A DNA stretch of 64,000 nt, taken from positions 62,001-126,000 of the forward strand of contig NZ_JASSVS010000007.1 of assembly GCF_030250645.1 (NCBI RefSeq). Direction: 5' to 3'. The notes under the pieces are model-generated. The model made no database searches, was not told the origin of the DNA, and saw only the letters and a program-made list of their open reading frames with translations. Below are positions 17,918 through 26,873 of this stretch, piece after piece. The DNA comes from Marinobacter azerbaijanicus. Lineage in GTDB: Bacteria; Pseudomonadota; Gammaproteobacteria; Pseudomonadales; Oleiphilaceae. The stretch's first letter is position 1; each line of letters starts with the position of its first letter. A program made the position numbers and the translations under genes.

Positions 17918-19471
17918 ATGGGTGAATCCCGCCATCAGCTCTTTCAGCAGTTCACCGCCAGCCAGTGGAGCGGGTTCAGAAAGGGCGTGGAAAAAGAGGG
18001 CCTGCGGGTCGACCGTAATGGTTTTATTGCGCAGACCCCGCACCCGCGTTCCCTGGGCTCAGCGCTGACTCATCCACGCATCACCACTGACTACTCTGAA
18101 GCTTTGCTGGAGCTGATTACGCCGGTATTCGATACTACCCGTGGCATGCTTGATTCGCTCAGGGACATTCACCGGTTTGTGCAGATCAATCTGGGTGACG
18201 AGGTATTCTGGGCTGCCAGCATGCCCTGTGAACTGGATGGTGACGAAAGCATTCCCATTGCTGAATACGGCACGGCCAATATCGGGCGCCTCAAGCATGT
18301 TTACCGTCAGGGGCTGGCCGTCCGTTACGGTCGAATGATGCAGAGCATCGCCGGCGCCCATTACAACCTGTCGCTGCCGGACAGTTTCTGGAACCTCTGG
18401 CAGCAGGCGCTGGGAAACCAGCAGAGCCTGAAAGACTTCAAGTCGGACCAGTACTTCTGGCTGATCCGCAACTTCCGCCGCCGCAGCTGGTTGCTGATGT
18501 TGCTGTTCGGAGCCTCCCCGGCTCTCGATGCCAGCTTTGTGGCAGGCGTGCGCCACGACCTCTCCAGGTTCAACGATGACACCTGGTACGGCCGCACGGC
18601 CACATCTCTGCGCATGGGCGACCTGGGTTACCACAACAATGCCCAGGCCTCCCTGAACATCTGCTTCAACGAGCTCAAGACCTACACAGACACCCTGTTC
18701 CGGGCCATCCATACCCCGTGGCCGCCCTATGAAGAGATCGGCACCCGGCGCGATGGTGAGTTCATCCAGATCAACACCAGTGTGCTGCAGATCGAAAACG
18801 AGTACTACAGCGCCGTGAGGCCCAAACGCACCACCGAACGAGAGGAAAAGCCGATACAGGCGCTGGAATCCCGTGGTGTGGAATACATCGAGGTGCGCTG
18901 CCTGGATCTCGACCCGTTTTCGCCGGTTGGCGTCAATGAAAGCCAGGTCGACTTTCTCGATCTGTTTCTGCTGGACTGCCTGCTGACGGACAGTCCGCGC
19001 ATTGACGATGACGAGTGCGACCGACTGGATGACAACTATCAGGATGTTGTGGCCCGTGGCAGGGATCCGGAACTGACTCTTTGCCGCGCCGGCGAGCCTG
19101 TTGCCGTGGGTGAGGCTGCCAATGCCTTGCTGGACAGGCTGGAGCCGCTGGCGGAGCAGTTGGATGGATGGAACGGCGACCGGACCTATCAGCGCGCCCT
19201 GGATGACCAGAGAGCCAAGCTGAAGGATCCGCTTCAGGTTCCTTCGGCAAGGGTGCTGGACGAGATGGAGCGTTCCGGAATGGGCCATCGCGAGTGGGGC
19301 ATGGAGATCTCCCAGCGCCACCAGCAGACATTGCGGGATGAGGGGCTGCCAGACGAGGTGATGGTTGCGTTCCGCAAAATGAGCAGTGACTCACTTGCAG
19401 AGCAGGCTGTCATGGAGCAGAACGACACCCAGCCTTTCAGCGAGTTTCTCGAGCAATACCAGCAATCGTAG
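17918..19471 (+). CDS. gshA: Glutamate-cysteine ligase
   Basis: A 517-residue enzyme of the proteobacterial GshA family, beginning MGESRHQLFQQFTASQW with RGVEKEGLRVD-type active-site sequence (KGVEKEGLRVDRNG). Conserved blocks include TDYSEALLELITP, PCELDGDESIPIAEYG and IEVRCLDLDPFSPVG. It joins L-glutamate and L-cysteine with ATP, the first step of glutathione synthesis. The start at 17918 follows AGGAG; an open extension to 17885 has no ribosome-binding site. The gene is about 70 bp downstream of tex on the same strand and 155 bp upstream of the Rmf-like gene. Confidence 0.95.
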   Translation: MGESRHQLFQQFTASQWSGFRKGVEKEGLRVDRNGFIAQTPHPRSLGSALTHPRITTDYSEALLELITPVFDTTRGMLDSLRDIHRFVQINLGDEVFWAASMPCELDGDESIPIAEYGTANIGRLKHVYRQGLAVRYGRMMQSIAGAHYNLSLPDSFWNLWQQALGNQQSLKDFKSDQYFWLIRNFRRRSWLLMLLFGASPALDASFVAGVRHDLSRFNDDTWYGRTATSLRMGDLGYHNNAQASLNICFNELKTYTDTLFRAIHTPWPPYEEIGTRRDGEFIQINTSVLQIENEYYSAVRPKRTTEREEKPIQALESRGVEYIEVRCLDLDPFSPVGVNESQVDFLDLFLLDCLLTDSPRIDDDECDRLDDNYQDVVARGRDPELTLCRAGEPVAVGEAANALLDRLEPLAEQLDGWNGDRTYQRALDDQRAKLKDPLQVPSARVLDEMERSGMGHREWGMEISQRHQQTLRDEGLPDEVMVAFRKMSSDSLAEQAVMEQNDTQPFSEFLEQYQQS

Positions 19472-19626
19472 GCCGGTATTGAGAGCATCCTCCCGGTTTC
19501 ACATTTGCTGCGGACCTGTCGCACAGAAACGTAACAAAAGTTTGTCAGGTTCTACCTGCACTGTTAATTTCTGTAAACAGAAAGGCACCGTTTGGTGGTG
19601 GCTGCACAGGTAAATGGAGAACCGAC

Positions 19627-19839
19627 ATGGCCAGAGACATCAAGCTGGGATGGGATGTGGAATCCCTGAACAAAGCCTACCGCCAGGGCTACATGGCTGC
19701 TTCCATGGGGATGGAGCGCAGCCGTTGTCCGTACCGTGGTGATGTGGTGATCGCGGCCTGGGAGGCAGGCTGGGAAGACGCCGAACAGGTGGCCGGGGAG
19801 GCGCAGCCCTCGAATGACCTGTTCTCCAGAATTGCCTGA
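19627..19839 (+). CDS. Rmf/CrpP family ribosome modulation factor-like protein
   Basis: A 70-residue protein with the Rmf pattern: AYRQGYMAASMG, then CPY (residues 34-36) and AAWEAGWEDAEQ, matching RGY..G…CPY…W..GW in ribosome modulation factor. Rmf drives 100S ribosome dimer formation in stationary phase; the related CrpP proteins share the fold, with a debated enzymatic role. The sequence is less basic than E. coli Rmf and has a longer acidic tail, so it may be a paralogue rather than the housekeeping Rmf. GGAGAACC precedes the ATG. Confidence 0.75.
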   Translation: MARDIKLGWDVESLNKAYRQGYMAASMGMERSRCPYRGDVVIAAWEAGWEDAEQVAGEAQPSNDLFSRIA

Positions 19840-19860
19840 TCAAAGCCGCTTTGCCGGCAG

Positions 19861-20325
19861 CTATTTCTGAACAACAAACTCGGTAAATAACACCCCGGTG
19901 ATGCTTTCACCGGTCTGTTGTTCCTCCAACACTGCATTGATCCTGCTTGCAGCCGCTTCCCGCAATGCCTGTTGCCCTTCGTTGCTCGACAGTCTGTCGG
20001 TGTCGGTCTGCTCACCGAAAAGCATGACCAGTTCATGGCGTAGTCTTGGCATATGGGCTTCCACTGCCGGGCGGGTGGTTTCTCTGGAGGCCCGTATCGT
20101 GACGGCTGCCTTGAGGTAGGTCAGCTTGGTGTCGGGTTCTCCGACATGAGTCACGAATGGGGGCTCCATTTCGATGTAGTCAGTTATGCCCGGTTCCTGC
20201 TGTTGTTCCTGCTCCTGGTCCGCTTCTCCATCCTCCTGGGCAAAGGTCGTGGAGGCCAGCGGCAGGGCCATCATCAGAGCCAGCAAGAGGTGCTTTGGCT
20301 TAAGTGTCATAGGCTTGAAGTTCAT
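19861..20325 (-). CDS. FliL-like periplasmic/membrane protein
   Basis: A 154-residue protein with an N-terminal hydrophobic segment (residues 12-29) that looks like a signal peptide ending STTFA|QED, then an acidic linker of Glu/Gln runs, and a C-terminal FliL-type domain (YLKAAVTIRA, RHELVMLFGEQT, GVLFTEFVVQK). FliL associates with flagellar stators, but no flagellar gene is nearby, so this is an orphan family member of the type often annotated as 'flagellar basal body-associated FliL-like'. ATG at 20310 is an alternative start; neither has a convincing ribosome-binding site. It is convergent with the Rmf-like gene. Confidence 0.7.
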   Translation of the reverse strand: MNFKPMTLKPKHLLLALMMALPLASTTFAQEDGEADQEQEQQQEPGITDYIEMEPPFVTHVGEPDTKLTYLKAAVTIRASRETTRPAVEAHMPRLRHELVMLFGEQTDTDRLSSNEGQQALREAAASRINAVLEEQQTGESITGVLFTEFVVQK

Positions 20326-20433
20326 ATTGGTTTAAGGTTAAGTGGCTGGGCGCCTGCAGGCACCACCGATGCTGGGAGAATAGCAGGGTCAATGCGGGGT
20401 TGCAGCATCTGGTGGTTCCACCGCCATGGTGGA

Positions 20434-20979
20434 ATGAACTATCTGGCCCGACTGTTTCTCAGAGGTGTGCATTTGAATTCCAGAGCCGTTTTTTTCCTGA
20501 TATTCCTGATTTGTGCCGGGTTGCTTGGCGTGGCCTTTTACATGGAGCATTTCATGGGGCTGGAGCCCTGCCCGCTATGCTGGTTGCAGCGGTTTGGCTT
20601 TATGGGTGCCGGCCTGGTCAGCCTGCTGGCAGCTCTGCATGGCCCCCAGGGTTTTGGGGTCAGGGTCTATGGTTTCTTCCTTGTGGTAACGGCCGGAGCA
20701 GGACTGGGTGTGGCAGGACGACAGCTCTGGCTGCAGAATCTGCCGGCCGATCAGGTTCCGGCCTGCGGGCCATCTGTGGAGTATATGCTGGATGTACTGC
20801 CCTGGATGGAGGTGCTTGCCACGGCTCTTCGGGGAACTGGTGACTGCGCCGAAGTGGTCTGGCGTTTCCTTGGGCTCAGTATTCCCGGGTGGACCGCTGT
20901 GTTTTTCACTGTGCTGGTGATTACCGGGCTGGTCATGCTGTTCCGGCCCCGCAAAAAGTCTGACTGGATACAGGGCTGA
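20434..20979 (+). CDS. dsbB: Disulfide bond formation protein B
   Basis: A four-helix inner-membrane quinone reductase of the DsbB family. The first periplasmic loop carries EPCPLCWLQR (C-X2-C) and the second has the partner cysteines in VPACGPS and GTGDCAEV. It reoxidises DsbA and passes electrons to ubiquinone. The start is uncertain: ATG at 20434 gives 181 residues, while a TTG at 20473 (MNSRAVFFLIFLI) has a better spaced AGAGGTG and yields a more typical N-terminus. The rsd/algQ gene begins 88 bp later on the same strand, an arrangement shared with Pseudomonas dsbB-algQ. Confidence 0.9.
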   Translation: MNYLARLFLRGVHLNSRAVFFLIFLICAGLLGVAFYMEHFMGLEPCPLCWLQRFGFMGAGLVSLLAALHGPQGFGVRVYGFFLVVTAGAGLGVAGRQLWLQNLPADQVPACGPSVEYMLDVLPWMEVLATALRGTGDCAEVVWRFLGLSIPGWTAVFFTVLVITGLVMLFRPRKKSDWIQG

Positions 20980-21067
20980 AACGGTTGCGACAGACTGCCG
21001 GCATGGGGTAACTTGAGTCTCGACATAAAAAAATCAAACCAGAAGCCGGTAACCGGAGATAGGCGTC

Positions 21068-21550
21068 ATGTTGGAGAATTGCCGTAATGCCAGGGAGCGT
21101 TGGGGTGGTGTCAGCGAACTGATTGACCGCTGGCTTAAGGAAAGGCAGGAACTGCTGGTGCACTACTGTGAACTGTCGGGTGCCACGGACTATTCGCAAA
21201 CAGATGCACTTCGCACAAAGTTCGTGAAGCTCTGCGAGGTGCTGGTGGACTATGTGTCGGCCGGGCATTTCGAGATTTACGAACAGTTGGTGCAGGAGGC
21301 CAGGGAATTCAATGACGGCGGCCTGGAACTGGTGGCAAAGCTGTATCCGAAGATTGAGCAAACCACGGAAACGGCACTGAACTTCAATGACCGCCTTGAC
21401 GGCCAGTCACTGACTGAAGGCGAAATTCGGGAGTTGTTCGAGCAGCTTTCTGAGCTGGGGGAAACCCTCGAGAGCCGTTTTGAGATGGAAGACTTCCTGA
21501 TTGAACATCTTCACAATGCCCACGCCGAGAAGGTCATGTCTTCGGCCTGA
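21068..21550 (+). CDS. rsd: Anti-sigma-70 factor Rsd / AlgQ
   Basis: A 160-residue protein of the Rsd/AlgQ family, with the characteristic start ENCRNARERWGGVSELIDRWL and QELLVHYCELSG, followed by LCEVLVDYVSAGHFEIYEQL. Rsd binds region 4 of the housekeeping sigma factor and favours alternative sigma factors in stationary phase; in Pseudomonas AlgQ affects alginate and siderophore production. The neighbourhood (dsbB upstream, FKBP gene downstream and convergent) is the same as around algQ in Pseudomonas. A CCGGAGATAGG stretch precedes the ATG. Confidence 0.93.
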   Translation: MLENCRNARERWGGVSELIDRWLKERQELLVHYCELSGATDYSQTDALRTKFVKLCEVLVDYVSAGHFEIYEQLVQEAREFNDGGLELVAKLYPKIEQTTETALNFNDRLDGQSLTEGEIRELFEQLSELGETLESRFEMEDFLIEHLHNAHAEKVMSSA

Positions 21551-21567
21551 TCGGGGATGGCTGGATA

Positions 21568-21602
21568 CTTCCCCCGGCCTCACCGGATGAGGTGGGGGGA
21601 AG
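21568..21602. terminator. Hairpin between convergent rsd and FKBP genes
   Basis: CTTCCCCC (21568-21575) pairs with GGGGGAAG (21595-21602), and an inner CCTC/GAGG pair extends the stem. The flanks carry no T tract on either strand, so it is not a classical intrinsic terminator, but its position between two convergent stop codons suggests a 3'-end role. Confidence 0.5.
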
Positions 21603-21619
21603 CGAGTGCTCCGGAGTGA

Positions 21620-22330
21620 TTATTCCGGGTTGATTTCCAGCAATTCCACGTCAAACACCAGCGTTTCATTAGGCCCGATTCTCTGGTTTCCACCCGGGCC
21701 ATAAGCCAGCTCTGCGGGAATGTAGAGTTTTGCCCTGCTGCCTTCAGACATCAGCTGCAGGCCCTCTGTCCAGCCCGGGATCACCTGGTTCAGGCCGAAG
21801 GTGACCGGCTCGCCGCGTTCGCGGGAGCTGTCGAATACCTCACCAGAGATCAGTTCGCCGGTGTAATGAACCCGGACACGGTCTTCGGCAGTCGGTTTCT
21901 CTCCGTTGCCTTCCTCAAGTATTTCGTACTGCAGGCCGGATTCGGTGGTTTCAACCCCTTCACGTTCGGCGTTCTCGGCCAGGAACTGTTCTCCGGCTTC
22001 GAGATTCTTCTGGGCCAGCTCTTCGGTCTGGGCTGACTCCTGCTCCTGGAGCTGGGTCTGGTAGGCCATCAGGGCTTCCTGAATTTCCTCCCGGCTCATG
22101 CGAGTCTGTTCTTCGTCTCCGGCATGGCCGTGCTGGATGCCTTGGAGAAACTGTTCCATTTTCAGATCCGGCAGATCGTTGCCCATCCGCTCACCCATGA
22201 CCAGACCCATGCCATAGCTGACCTTTTCATCAGTGGATTCCAGTGACGGATTTTCCGGGGCGGCATCCTGCTGGGAAGAGCAGCCTACCAGTGCGCCGGC
22301 AACTGCCAGTGCGATCAGGGTTTTGTTCAT
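21620..22330 (-). CDS. FKBP-type peptidyl-prolyl cis-trans isomerase lipoprotein
   Basis: A 236-residue lipoprotein: the signal peptide ends in the lipobox LVGC (Cys16), followed by an N-terminal dimerisation region with a long coiled-coil helix (EIQEALMAYQTQLQEQES…) and a C-terminal FKBP domain (VRVHYTGELISGEVFDSSRERGEPVTFGLNQVIPGW… split here by conserved residues). This is the FkpA/Mip layout, a periplasmic folding helper. An upstream open extension to 22408 is rejected because AAGGAACAGG precedes the ATG at 22330. It corresponds to the fklB/fkbP gene next to algQ in Pseudomonas. Confidence 0.93.
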   Translation of the reverse strand: MNKTLIALAVAGALVGCSSQQDAAPENPSLESTDEKVSYGMGLVMGERMGNDLPDLKMEQFLQGIQHGHAGDEEQTRMSREEIQEALMAYQTQLQEQESAQTEELAQKNLEAGEQFLAENAEREGVETTESGLQYEILEEGNGEKPTAEDRVRVHYTGELISGEVFDSSRERGEPVTFGLNQVIPGWTEGLQLMSEGSRAKLYIPAELAYGPGGNQRIGPNETLVFDVELLEINPE

Positions 22331-22441
22331 TGCCTGTTCCTTAAGTGTGGTTACTGTTGAATGATTATGGACGCCCAGAAGGTAACGGGTTCTGTTGCCA
22401 GATGCCACTGAACATGTGTTAAGGGAGGAATAGTGGCAGCA

Positions 22442-22828
22442 TTAGCTGCCGTTGTTTGCGGTATCCGGAGACAGCGAGAACGGTGCCCGGTAGGGCGATT
22501 GCCAGTCGGTTTCCGGGTCAGCCACCGGCGGGCGCACGGTTTCGCTGTCACTGCGTTCAATGGCAAGCGCATTCCACGGTCCCTGGGGGGGCGGGGAGTC
22601 GGCGTAATGCCAACTGCCGTCGCTGTCCTGCCACTTGAAGACGATGTCAGGGCCCTCAGTGGGCACAGGGGAAGGTACCAGCCCCTCAAAAGAGGGAATG
22701 TCCGCGTTTGCTTCTGTTCCGGTGGGCTCGGTGGTCGTATCCGTAGGATCGTTGAGGCCAAATATCATCAGCGCAACAAGAACGCCCAGTGCAGGAAAGG
22801 CCAGCCGGATCAGCCATTTCATCAACAT
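22442..22828 (-). CDS. DUF4124-like membrane-anchored protein
   Basis: A 128-residue protein with one N-terminal transmembrane segment (WLIRLAFPALGVLVALMIFG), a Thr/Pro/Glu-rich linker and a short domain FKWQDSDGSWHYADSPP of the DUF4124 type. The domain probably lies in the periplasm. Function is unknown. Its start overlaps the stop of the TIGR02444 gene by 7 nt, so the two are translationally coupled. The FKBP gene follows about 110 bp downstream on the same strand. Confidence 0.75.
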   Translation of the reverse strand: MLMKWLIRLAFPALGVLVALMIFGLNDPTDTTTEPTGTEANADIPSFEGLVPSPVPTEGPDIVFKWQDSDGSWHYADSPPPQGPWNALAIERSDSETVRPPVADPETDWQSPYRAPFSLSPDTANNGS

Positions 22829-23352
22829 GGCCTGTTATCTCCCTTTACGAGTGTCGACAGCTCTCTGGCAAGTGTGTCCAGCAATCTGCCGGTCCCGTTA
22901 TTCATTATCGTCTCCGGTGCCGCAGCGAGAAGGTTATTCCGGGCCAAGCTGGCCAATGTCTTCCCGCCGGTGCCTGTTTGTGTTTCCGAGGTCAGGGCCT
23001 GGTAAGCCAGGGCCAGCTCAATCCGCTCAGCCTCAAGTTCGCTTCGGGCAATACACTCCCTCACAGTAACAGTGCAGGGATTGTTTTTCGTAATGTATTT
23101 TCTTGCCGACCTGATTGGCTCTGTAACCTGGCATCGCCATTCGGTTACCCTGTCGTTCTCCGTGCCGGAAAAGCTGTGTCCTGATGAAGCAAGCCAGGCC
23201 GCACAAAGGATCCTGGTAACACTCCAGCCTCGGTCCTGTAGCTCCAGGCATGCGTCCCGTGACTGTGGAGACTCCCAGAATCGGCAGGCAAAACGCCATA
23301 ACGGGTTTTCCGGATCAATGTCCTCAGGTATCTTGCTCCCGCTACACGACAT
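22822..23352 (-). CDS. TIGR02444 family protein
   Basis: A 176-residue protein whose segment NPLWRFACRFWESPQSRDACLELQDR, followed by VTRILCAAWLA, matches the TIGR02444 family of uncharacterised proteobacterial proteins. The Trp-rich N-terminal half and the Leu/Ala-rich C-terminal helices (ELALAYQAL is a typical block) are intact, and the length is normal. No biochemical role is known. It is divergent from the ABC-F gene with 48 bp between start codons, and its stop overlaps the next gene. Confidence 0.78.
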   Translation of the reverse strand: MSCSGSKIPEDIDPENPLWRFACRFWESPQSRDACLELQDRGWSVTRILCAAWLASSGHSFSGTENDRVTEWRCQVTEPIRSARKYITKNNPCTVTVRECIARSELEAERIELALAYQALTSETQTGTGGKTLASLARNNLLAAAPETIMNNGTGRLLDTLARELSTLVKGDNRPC

Positions 23353-23400
23353 AGGGCCCCTGCCGGTTCCATATTAAACGTTCCCTGATACCATTACGCT

Positions 23401-25365
23401 ATGCTAACGATAACCGATCTCAGTTTACAACGTGGTGGCGTCTGGTTGCTAGAAGCCGTCAACCTGACCATCCAGCCCGGCCAGCGGGTGGCAATAGTTG
23501 GTGCCAATGGTGCCGGCAAGTCCAGTCTGTTCCAGTTATTGCTGGGGCAATTGTCACCAGAGCAGGGCAGCGTGTCCTTACCCGGCGGCTGCCGGATTGC
23601 CCACATGGCCCAGGAAGTGGCGGCTTCGTCCCGCAGTGCCCGGGATTTCGTACTGGATGGTGATCACGACTTGCGCAGAATGGAGGCGGAACTGGCTGCG
23701 GCTGAGCAAGCCGGGGACGACCACACGGTTGCCCGGATTCATGGCGAGCTGGACGTCCACGAAGCCTGGTCCGCGCCACGTAGGGCCGAAATCCTGCTGC
23801 GCGGGCTCGGGTTTTCGGATGCTGATGCCGACCGACCGGTATCTTCGTTTTCCGGCGGCTGGCGAATACGCCTGAACCTGGCCCAGGCGCTGATGCGTCC
23901 CTCGGACCTGTTGTTGCTGGACGAGCCCACCAACCACCTGGATCTGGACGCCTGCCTCTGGCTGGAGAACTGGCTGCGGCGGTACGAAGGCACCCTGTTG
24001 TTCATCTCTCACGATCGGGATTTCATGGATCGTGTCGCGACGCACCTGGTGCATTTTGATCAGCGCCGGCTGGAACTCTATACGGGTAATTACTCATCAT
24101 TCGAAACGCAGCGCAGTGAACGCCTGGCCCAGCAGCAGGCGGGTTATGAGCGCCAGCAGGCCAGGATCGCCGAAATCCAGCGCTTTATCGACCGGTTCAA
24201 AGCCAAAGCAACCAAGGCACGGCAGGCACAGAGCCGAGTCAAAGCGCTGGAGCGCATGGAAAAAATCGCTCCCGCCCACGTAGACTCGCCATTCAGCTTC
24301 GAGTTTCCCGTGGCCGACAAGGTTTCCAACCCGTTGCTTTCTATCCGCAACGGCGCAGCCGGCTACGGCGAGACAGTTGTCCTCGAGGGTATCAATCTCT
24401 CCCTGCTGCCGGGCAGTCGTATCGGTTTACTGGGCCCGAATGGCGCCGGCAAATCGACCCTGATGGATGCCCTTCGCGGTGAGAGCACGCTGCTTCGCGG
24501 TGAGCGGACAACCGGGGAACACCTGGCCATCGGCTATTTTGCCCAGCACCAGTTGGAGTCCCTTGATCTGGACGCCAGCCCCTTCCTGCACCTGCAACGG
24601 CTTTCTCCCAGAGCATCGGAGCAGAGCATCCGTAACTTTCTGGGTGGCTTCGATTTCCACGGAGATGGCGCCCTCAGTGCCATACGCTCGTTCTCCGGCG
24701 GGGAGAAGGCCCGGGTGGCCCTGGCCGTCATTGCCTGGCAAAAGCCCAATCTGCTGTTGCTGGACGAGCCTACCAACCACCTGGACCTTGAAATGCGCCA
24801 GGCCCTGACCATGGCGCTGCAGAACTTTGACGGCGCCATTGTGGTGGTCTCACACGATCGCCACCTGCTGCGTAATACCGTGGACAATTTCTGGCTGGTA
24901 AACGACGGTCGGGTGGCCGAATACGATGGCGATCTGGAAGACTACGAACGCTGGCTGGCAGACCGGCGCAAGGATGAAACGGAAGCGCCCCGGCGCGAGT
25001 CTGCCGGTACTCCGGGGGGCAGTGACCAGTCCTCAGTTGCGGGCAATCCGGCCAGCGGCACAGGTGAGAATGCGGATGATCGGAAGTCCCGTAAGCGGGC
25101 CGAAGCGGCGATTCGCCAGAAACTCAGCCCCTATCGCAAGCAGCAGGCGGCTCTGGAGAAGGAAATGGACAGGCTTCAGTCAACGCTGGCAACATTGGAG
25201 CAGGACCTCTCGGATCCTGACCTCTATGCGGACCAGGGCAAGCAGAAGCTGAAGGAGCTGCTGGGGCAGCAGGCGACTGCCAAAAGCCGGCTCGCGGAGG
25301 TGGAGGCGGAATGGCTCGAGATCAGCGAAACCGTAGAAGATCTGGAAGCGGAGCTGGCGACCTAG
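23401..25365 (+). CDS. ABC-F family ATPase (YheS type)
   Basis: A 654-residue soluble protein with two ABC ATPase domains: Walker A GANGAGKSS (about residue 36) and GPNGAGKST (about residue 346), signature motifs SSFSGGWRIR and RSFSGGEKAR, and Walker B LLLLDEPTNHLD in both. A linker with many Lys/Arg residues joins them, and a C-terminal coiled coil (ALEKEMDRLQSTLATLEQ) ends the protein. There are no membrane segments. ABC-F proteins act on the ribosome; YheS is the closest type by length and N-terminus. Its stop codon shares the palindrome CTAG with the stop of ppx on the other strand. Confidence 0.92.
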   Translation: MLTITDLSLQRGGVWLLEAVNLTIQPGQRVAIVGANGAGKSSLFQLLLGQLSPEQGSVSLPGGCRIAHMAQEVAASSRSARDFVLDGDHDLRRMEAELAAAEQAGDDHTVARIHGELDVHEAWSAPRRAEILLRGLGFSDADADRPVSSFSGGWRIRLNLAQALMRPSDLLLLDEPTNHLDLDACLWLENWLRRYEGTLLFISHDRDFMDRVATHLVHFDQRRLELYTGNYSSFETQRSERLAQQQAGYERQQARIAEIQRFIDRFKAKATKARQAQSRVKALERMEKIAPAHVDSPFSFEFPVADKVSNPLLSIRNGAAGYGETVVLEGINLSLLPGSRIGLLGPNGAGKSTLMDALRGESTLLRGERTTGEHLAIGYFAQHQLESLDLDASPFLHLQRLSPRASEQSIRNFLGGFDFHGDGALSAIRSFSGGEKARVALAVIAWQKPNLLLLDEPTNHLDLEMRQALTMALQNFDGAIVVVSHDRHLLRNTVDNFWLVNDGRVAEYDGDLEDYERWLADRRKDETEAPRRESAGTPGGSDQSSVAGNPASGTGENADDRKSRKRAEAAIRQKLSPYRKQQAALEKEMDRLQSTLATLEQDLSDPDLYADQGKQKLKELLGQQATAKSRLAEVEAEWLEISETVEDLEAELAT

Positions 25366-26873
25366 ACCTTTACCTCAAGCCTGAAATCCTGTTTGTCCAG
25401 GTACTCGCGCTCGTTTTCGAGGTCGGCGAGTGTGAGAGGGCGGTCATCAAGCCAGCCAGAGGTGAATTCCACGGCCAGACCATTGCTTGACGGGTACAGG
25501 TGGAACTCTGGTGGTTGCTCATGGTTTCGGGGATGTTGCAGCAGCACGGCCAGCCGAACGAGCACGCAGAGGTAACGCAAGCGGGGAATGTCTTCCGGGT
25601 CCAGCCCTTCAAAAATGGCGGAAGAGAATTTTCGCCGGTGGCCGCGGACCAGCGTCGCCAGATCGCGTTGGAACTGCTGGCTGAAGCCGGGCAGGTCAGA
25701 ATAGCGCAACAGGTAAGCGCCATGTTTGTGGTACTGGCTGTGGGAAATGGTCAGGCCGATTTCGTGCAGCCGGCAGGCCCAGCGCAGGACCTCCTCATCA
25801 GCCGCCGTGTTCAGTCCCCAGGCATCAGCGACCTGCCGCCAGGCAGCGATAGCGGTTTCCTCCACGGCACTGCCATGTTCCTGGTCTACGTGGTAACGCT
25901 CCTGCAGGGCTTGAATGGTCCGCTCCCGCACGTCTTCATGCTGAATGCGCCCGGCAATATCATAGAGCAGGCCCTCCCGCAGGGCGCCATCCGCAAAGGC
26001 CATTTCCGTGATCTGTAACGACTGGAAAGCCCCCATCAGGATCGCGAATCCGGCCGGGAAAATGCTCTGGCGGTCGGCGCGCACGCCAAGGTCACCAAGC
26101 TTCTCCACCTTGCCCATATCCACCAGCCGTTTCCTGAGCTCGGTCATTGCGTCGGCGGTGATGGTGCCATCAGTAATTTTCAGGCTGGCCAGCACACTGG
26201 CAATAGCCTTGATTGAGCCGGACGAACCCACGGCACTTTGCCAACCCTTGTTGCGGAAGTGCTGGCGGATGTTGAGCAGCTCCTGCTCAGCGTGGGTAAC
26301 GGCCCTGTCCATCTGCTTGCGGGTAATTCTGCCATCCGGGAAGTAACGGTTGCGGAACGACACGCAGCCCATGTGCAGACTTTCCAGATCCTGGGGCTCG
26401 AAACGCTCCCCGATGATGAACTCGGTGCTGCCGCCGCCGATATCAATGACCAGGCGCCGGCCGCTGTCATCCGACAGGGTGTGGGAGACGCCCAGGTAGA
26501 TCAGGCGGGCTTCTTCCCGGCCGGCAATGATCTCCACCGGATATCCCAGCACTTCTTCTGCCCGGGCCATGAATTCCTGGGTGTTGCGCGCCACCCGAAG
26601 GGCATTGGTGCCCACCACCTGAACGGCTTCCGGTGGCATGCCCCGCAGTCTTTGGGCAAACCGGCTCAGGCAGGCAAGGCCCCGCTCCTGGGCTTCCTCG
26701 GTCAGACGGTTGTATCTGTCCAGGCCGGCACCAAGCTGGACCTTCTCGCCCATCTTTTCCAGGGTTCGTATTTCTCCGTGAACAAGGCGTGCGACCACCA
26801 TGTGGAAGCTGTTGGAGCCCATATCAATTGCTGCGAGCAGTTCTGGCGATGTGGCGGGGGAGTTGGCCGTCAC
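25362..26873 (-). CDS. ppx: Exopolyphosphatase (Ppx/GppA)
   Basis: A 503-residue enzyme of the ASKHA fold: the phosphate-1 loop AAIDMGSNSFHMVVARL, then LVIDIGGGSTEFIIGE and GSSGSIKAIASVL, followed by a C-terminal HD-like helical region (ALQERYHVDQEHGSAV, HEIGLTISHSQYHKHG). It removes terminal phosphates from polyphosphate and may hydrolyse pppGpp. A GTG at 26873 is chosen because AAGGAATT precedes it and the length fits; the open frame continues to 27050 without a good start. It is divergent from trxA, as in Pseudomonas, but ppk is not adjacent. Confidence 0.93.
   Translation of the reverse strand: MTANSPATSPELLAAIDMGSNSFHMVVARLVHGEIRTLEKMGEKVQLGAGLDRYNRLTEEAQERGLACLSRFAQRLRGMPPEAVQVVGTNALRVARNTQEFMARAEEVLGYPVEIIAGREEARLIYLGVSHTLSDDSGRRLVIDIGGGSTEFIIGERFEPQDLESLHMGCVSFRNRYFPDGRITRKQMDRAVTHAEQELLNIRQHFRNKGWQSAVGSSGSIKAIASVLASLKITDGTITADAMTELRKRLVDMGKVEKLGDLGVRADRQSIFPAGFAILMGAFQSLQITEMAFADGALREGLLYDIAGRIQHEDVRERTIQALQERYHVDQEHGSAVEETAIAAWRQVADAWGLNTAADEEVLRWACRLHEIGLTISHSQYHKHGAYLLRYSDLPGFSQQFQRDLATLVRGHRRKFSSAIFEGLDPEDIPRLRYLCVLVRLAVLLQHPRNHEQPPEFHLYPSSNGLAVEFTSGWLDDRPLTLADLENEREYLDKQDFRLEVKV

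Noticed and set aside
21568..21602. Another RsmA-type hairpin between rsd and the FKBP gene
   Set aside because: Its loop reads CACCGGATG, which does not fit CANGGAYG, and the arms are a simple G/C stem without the conserved core.
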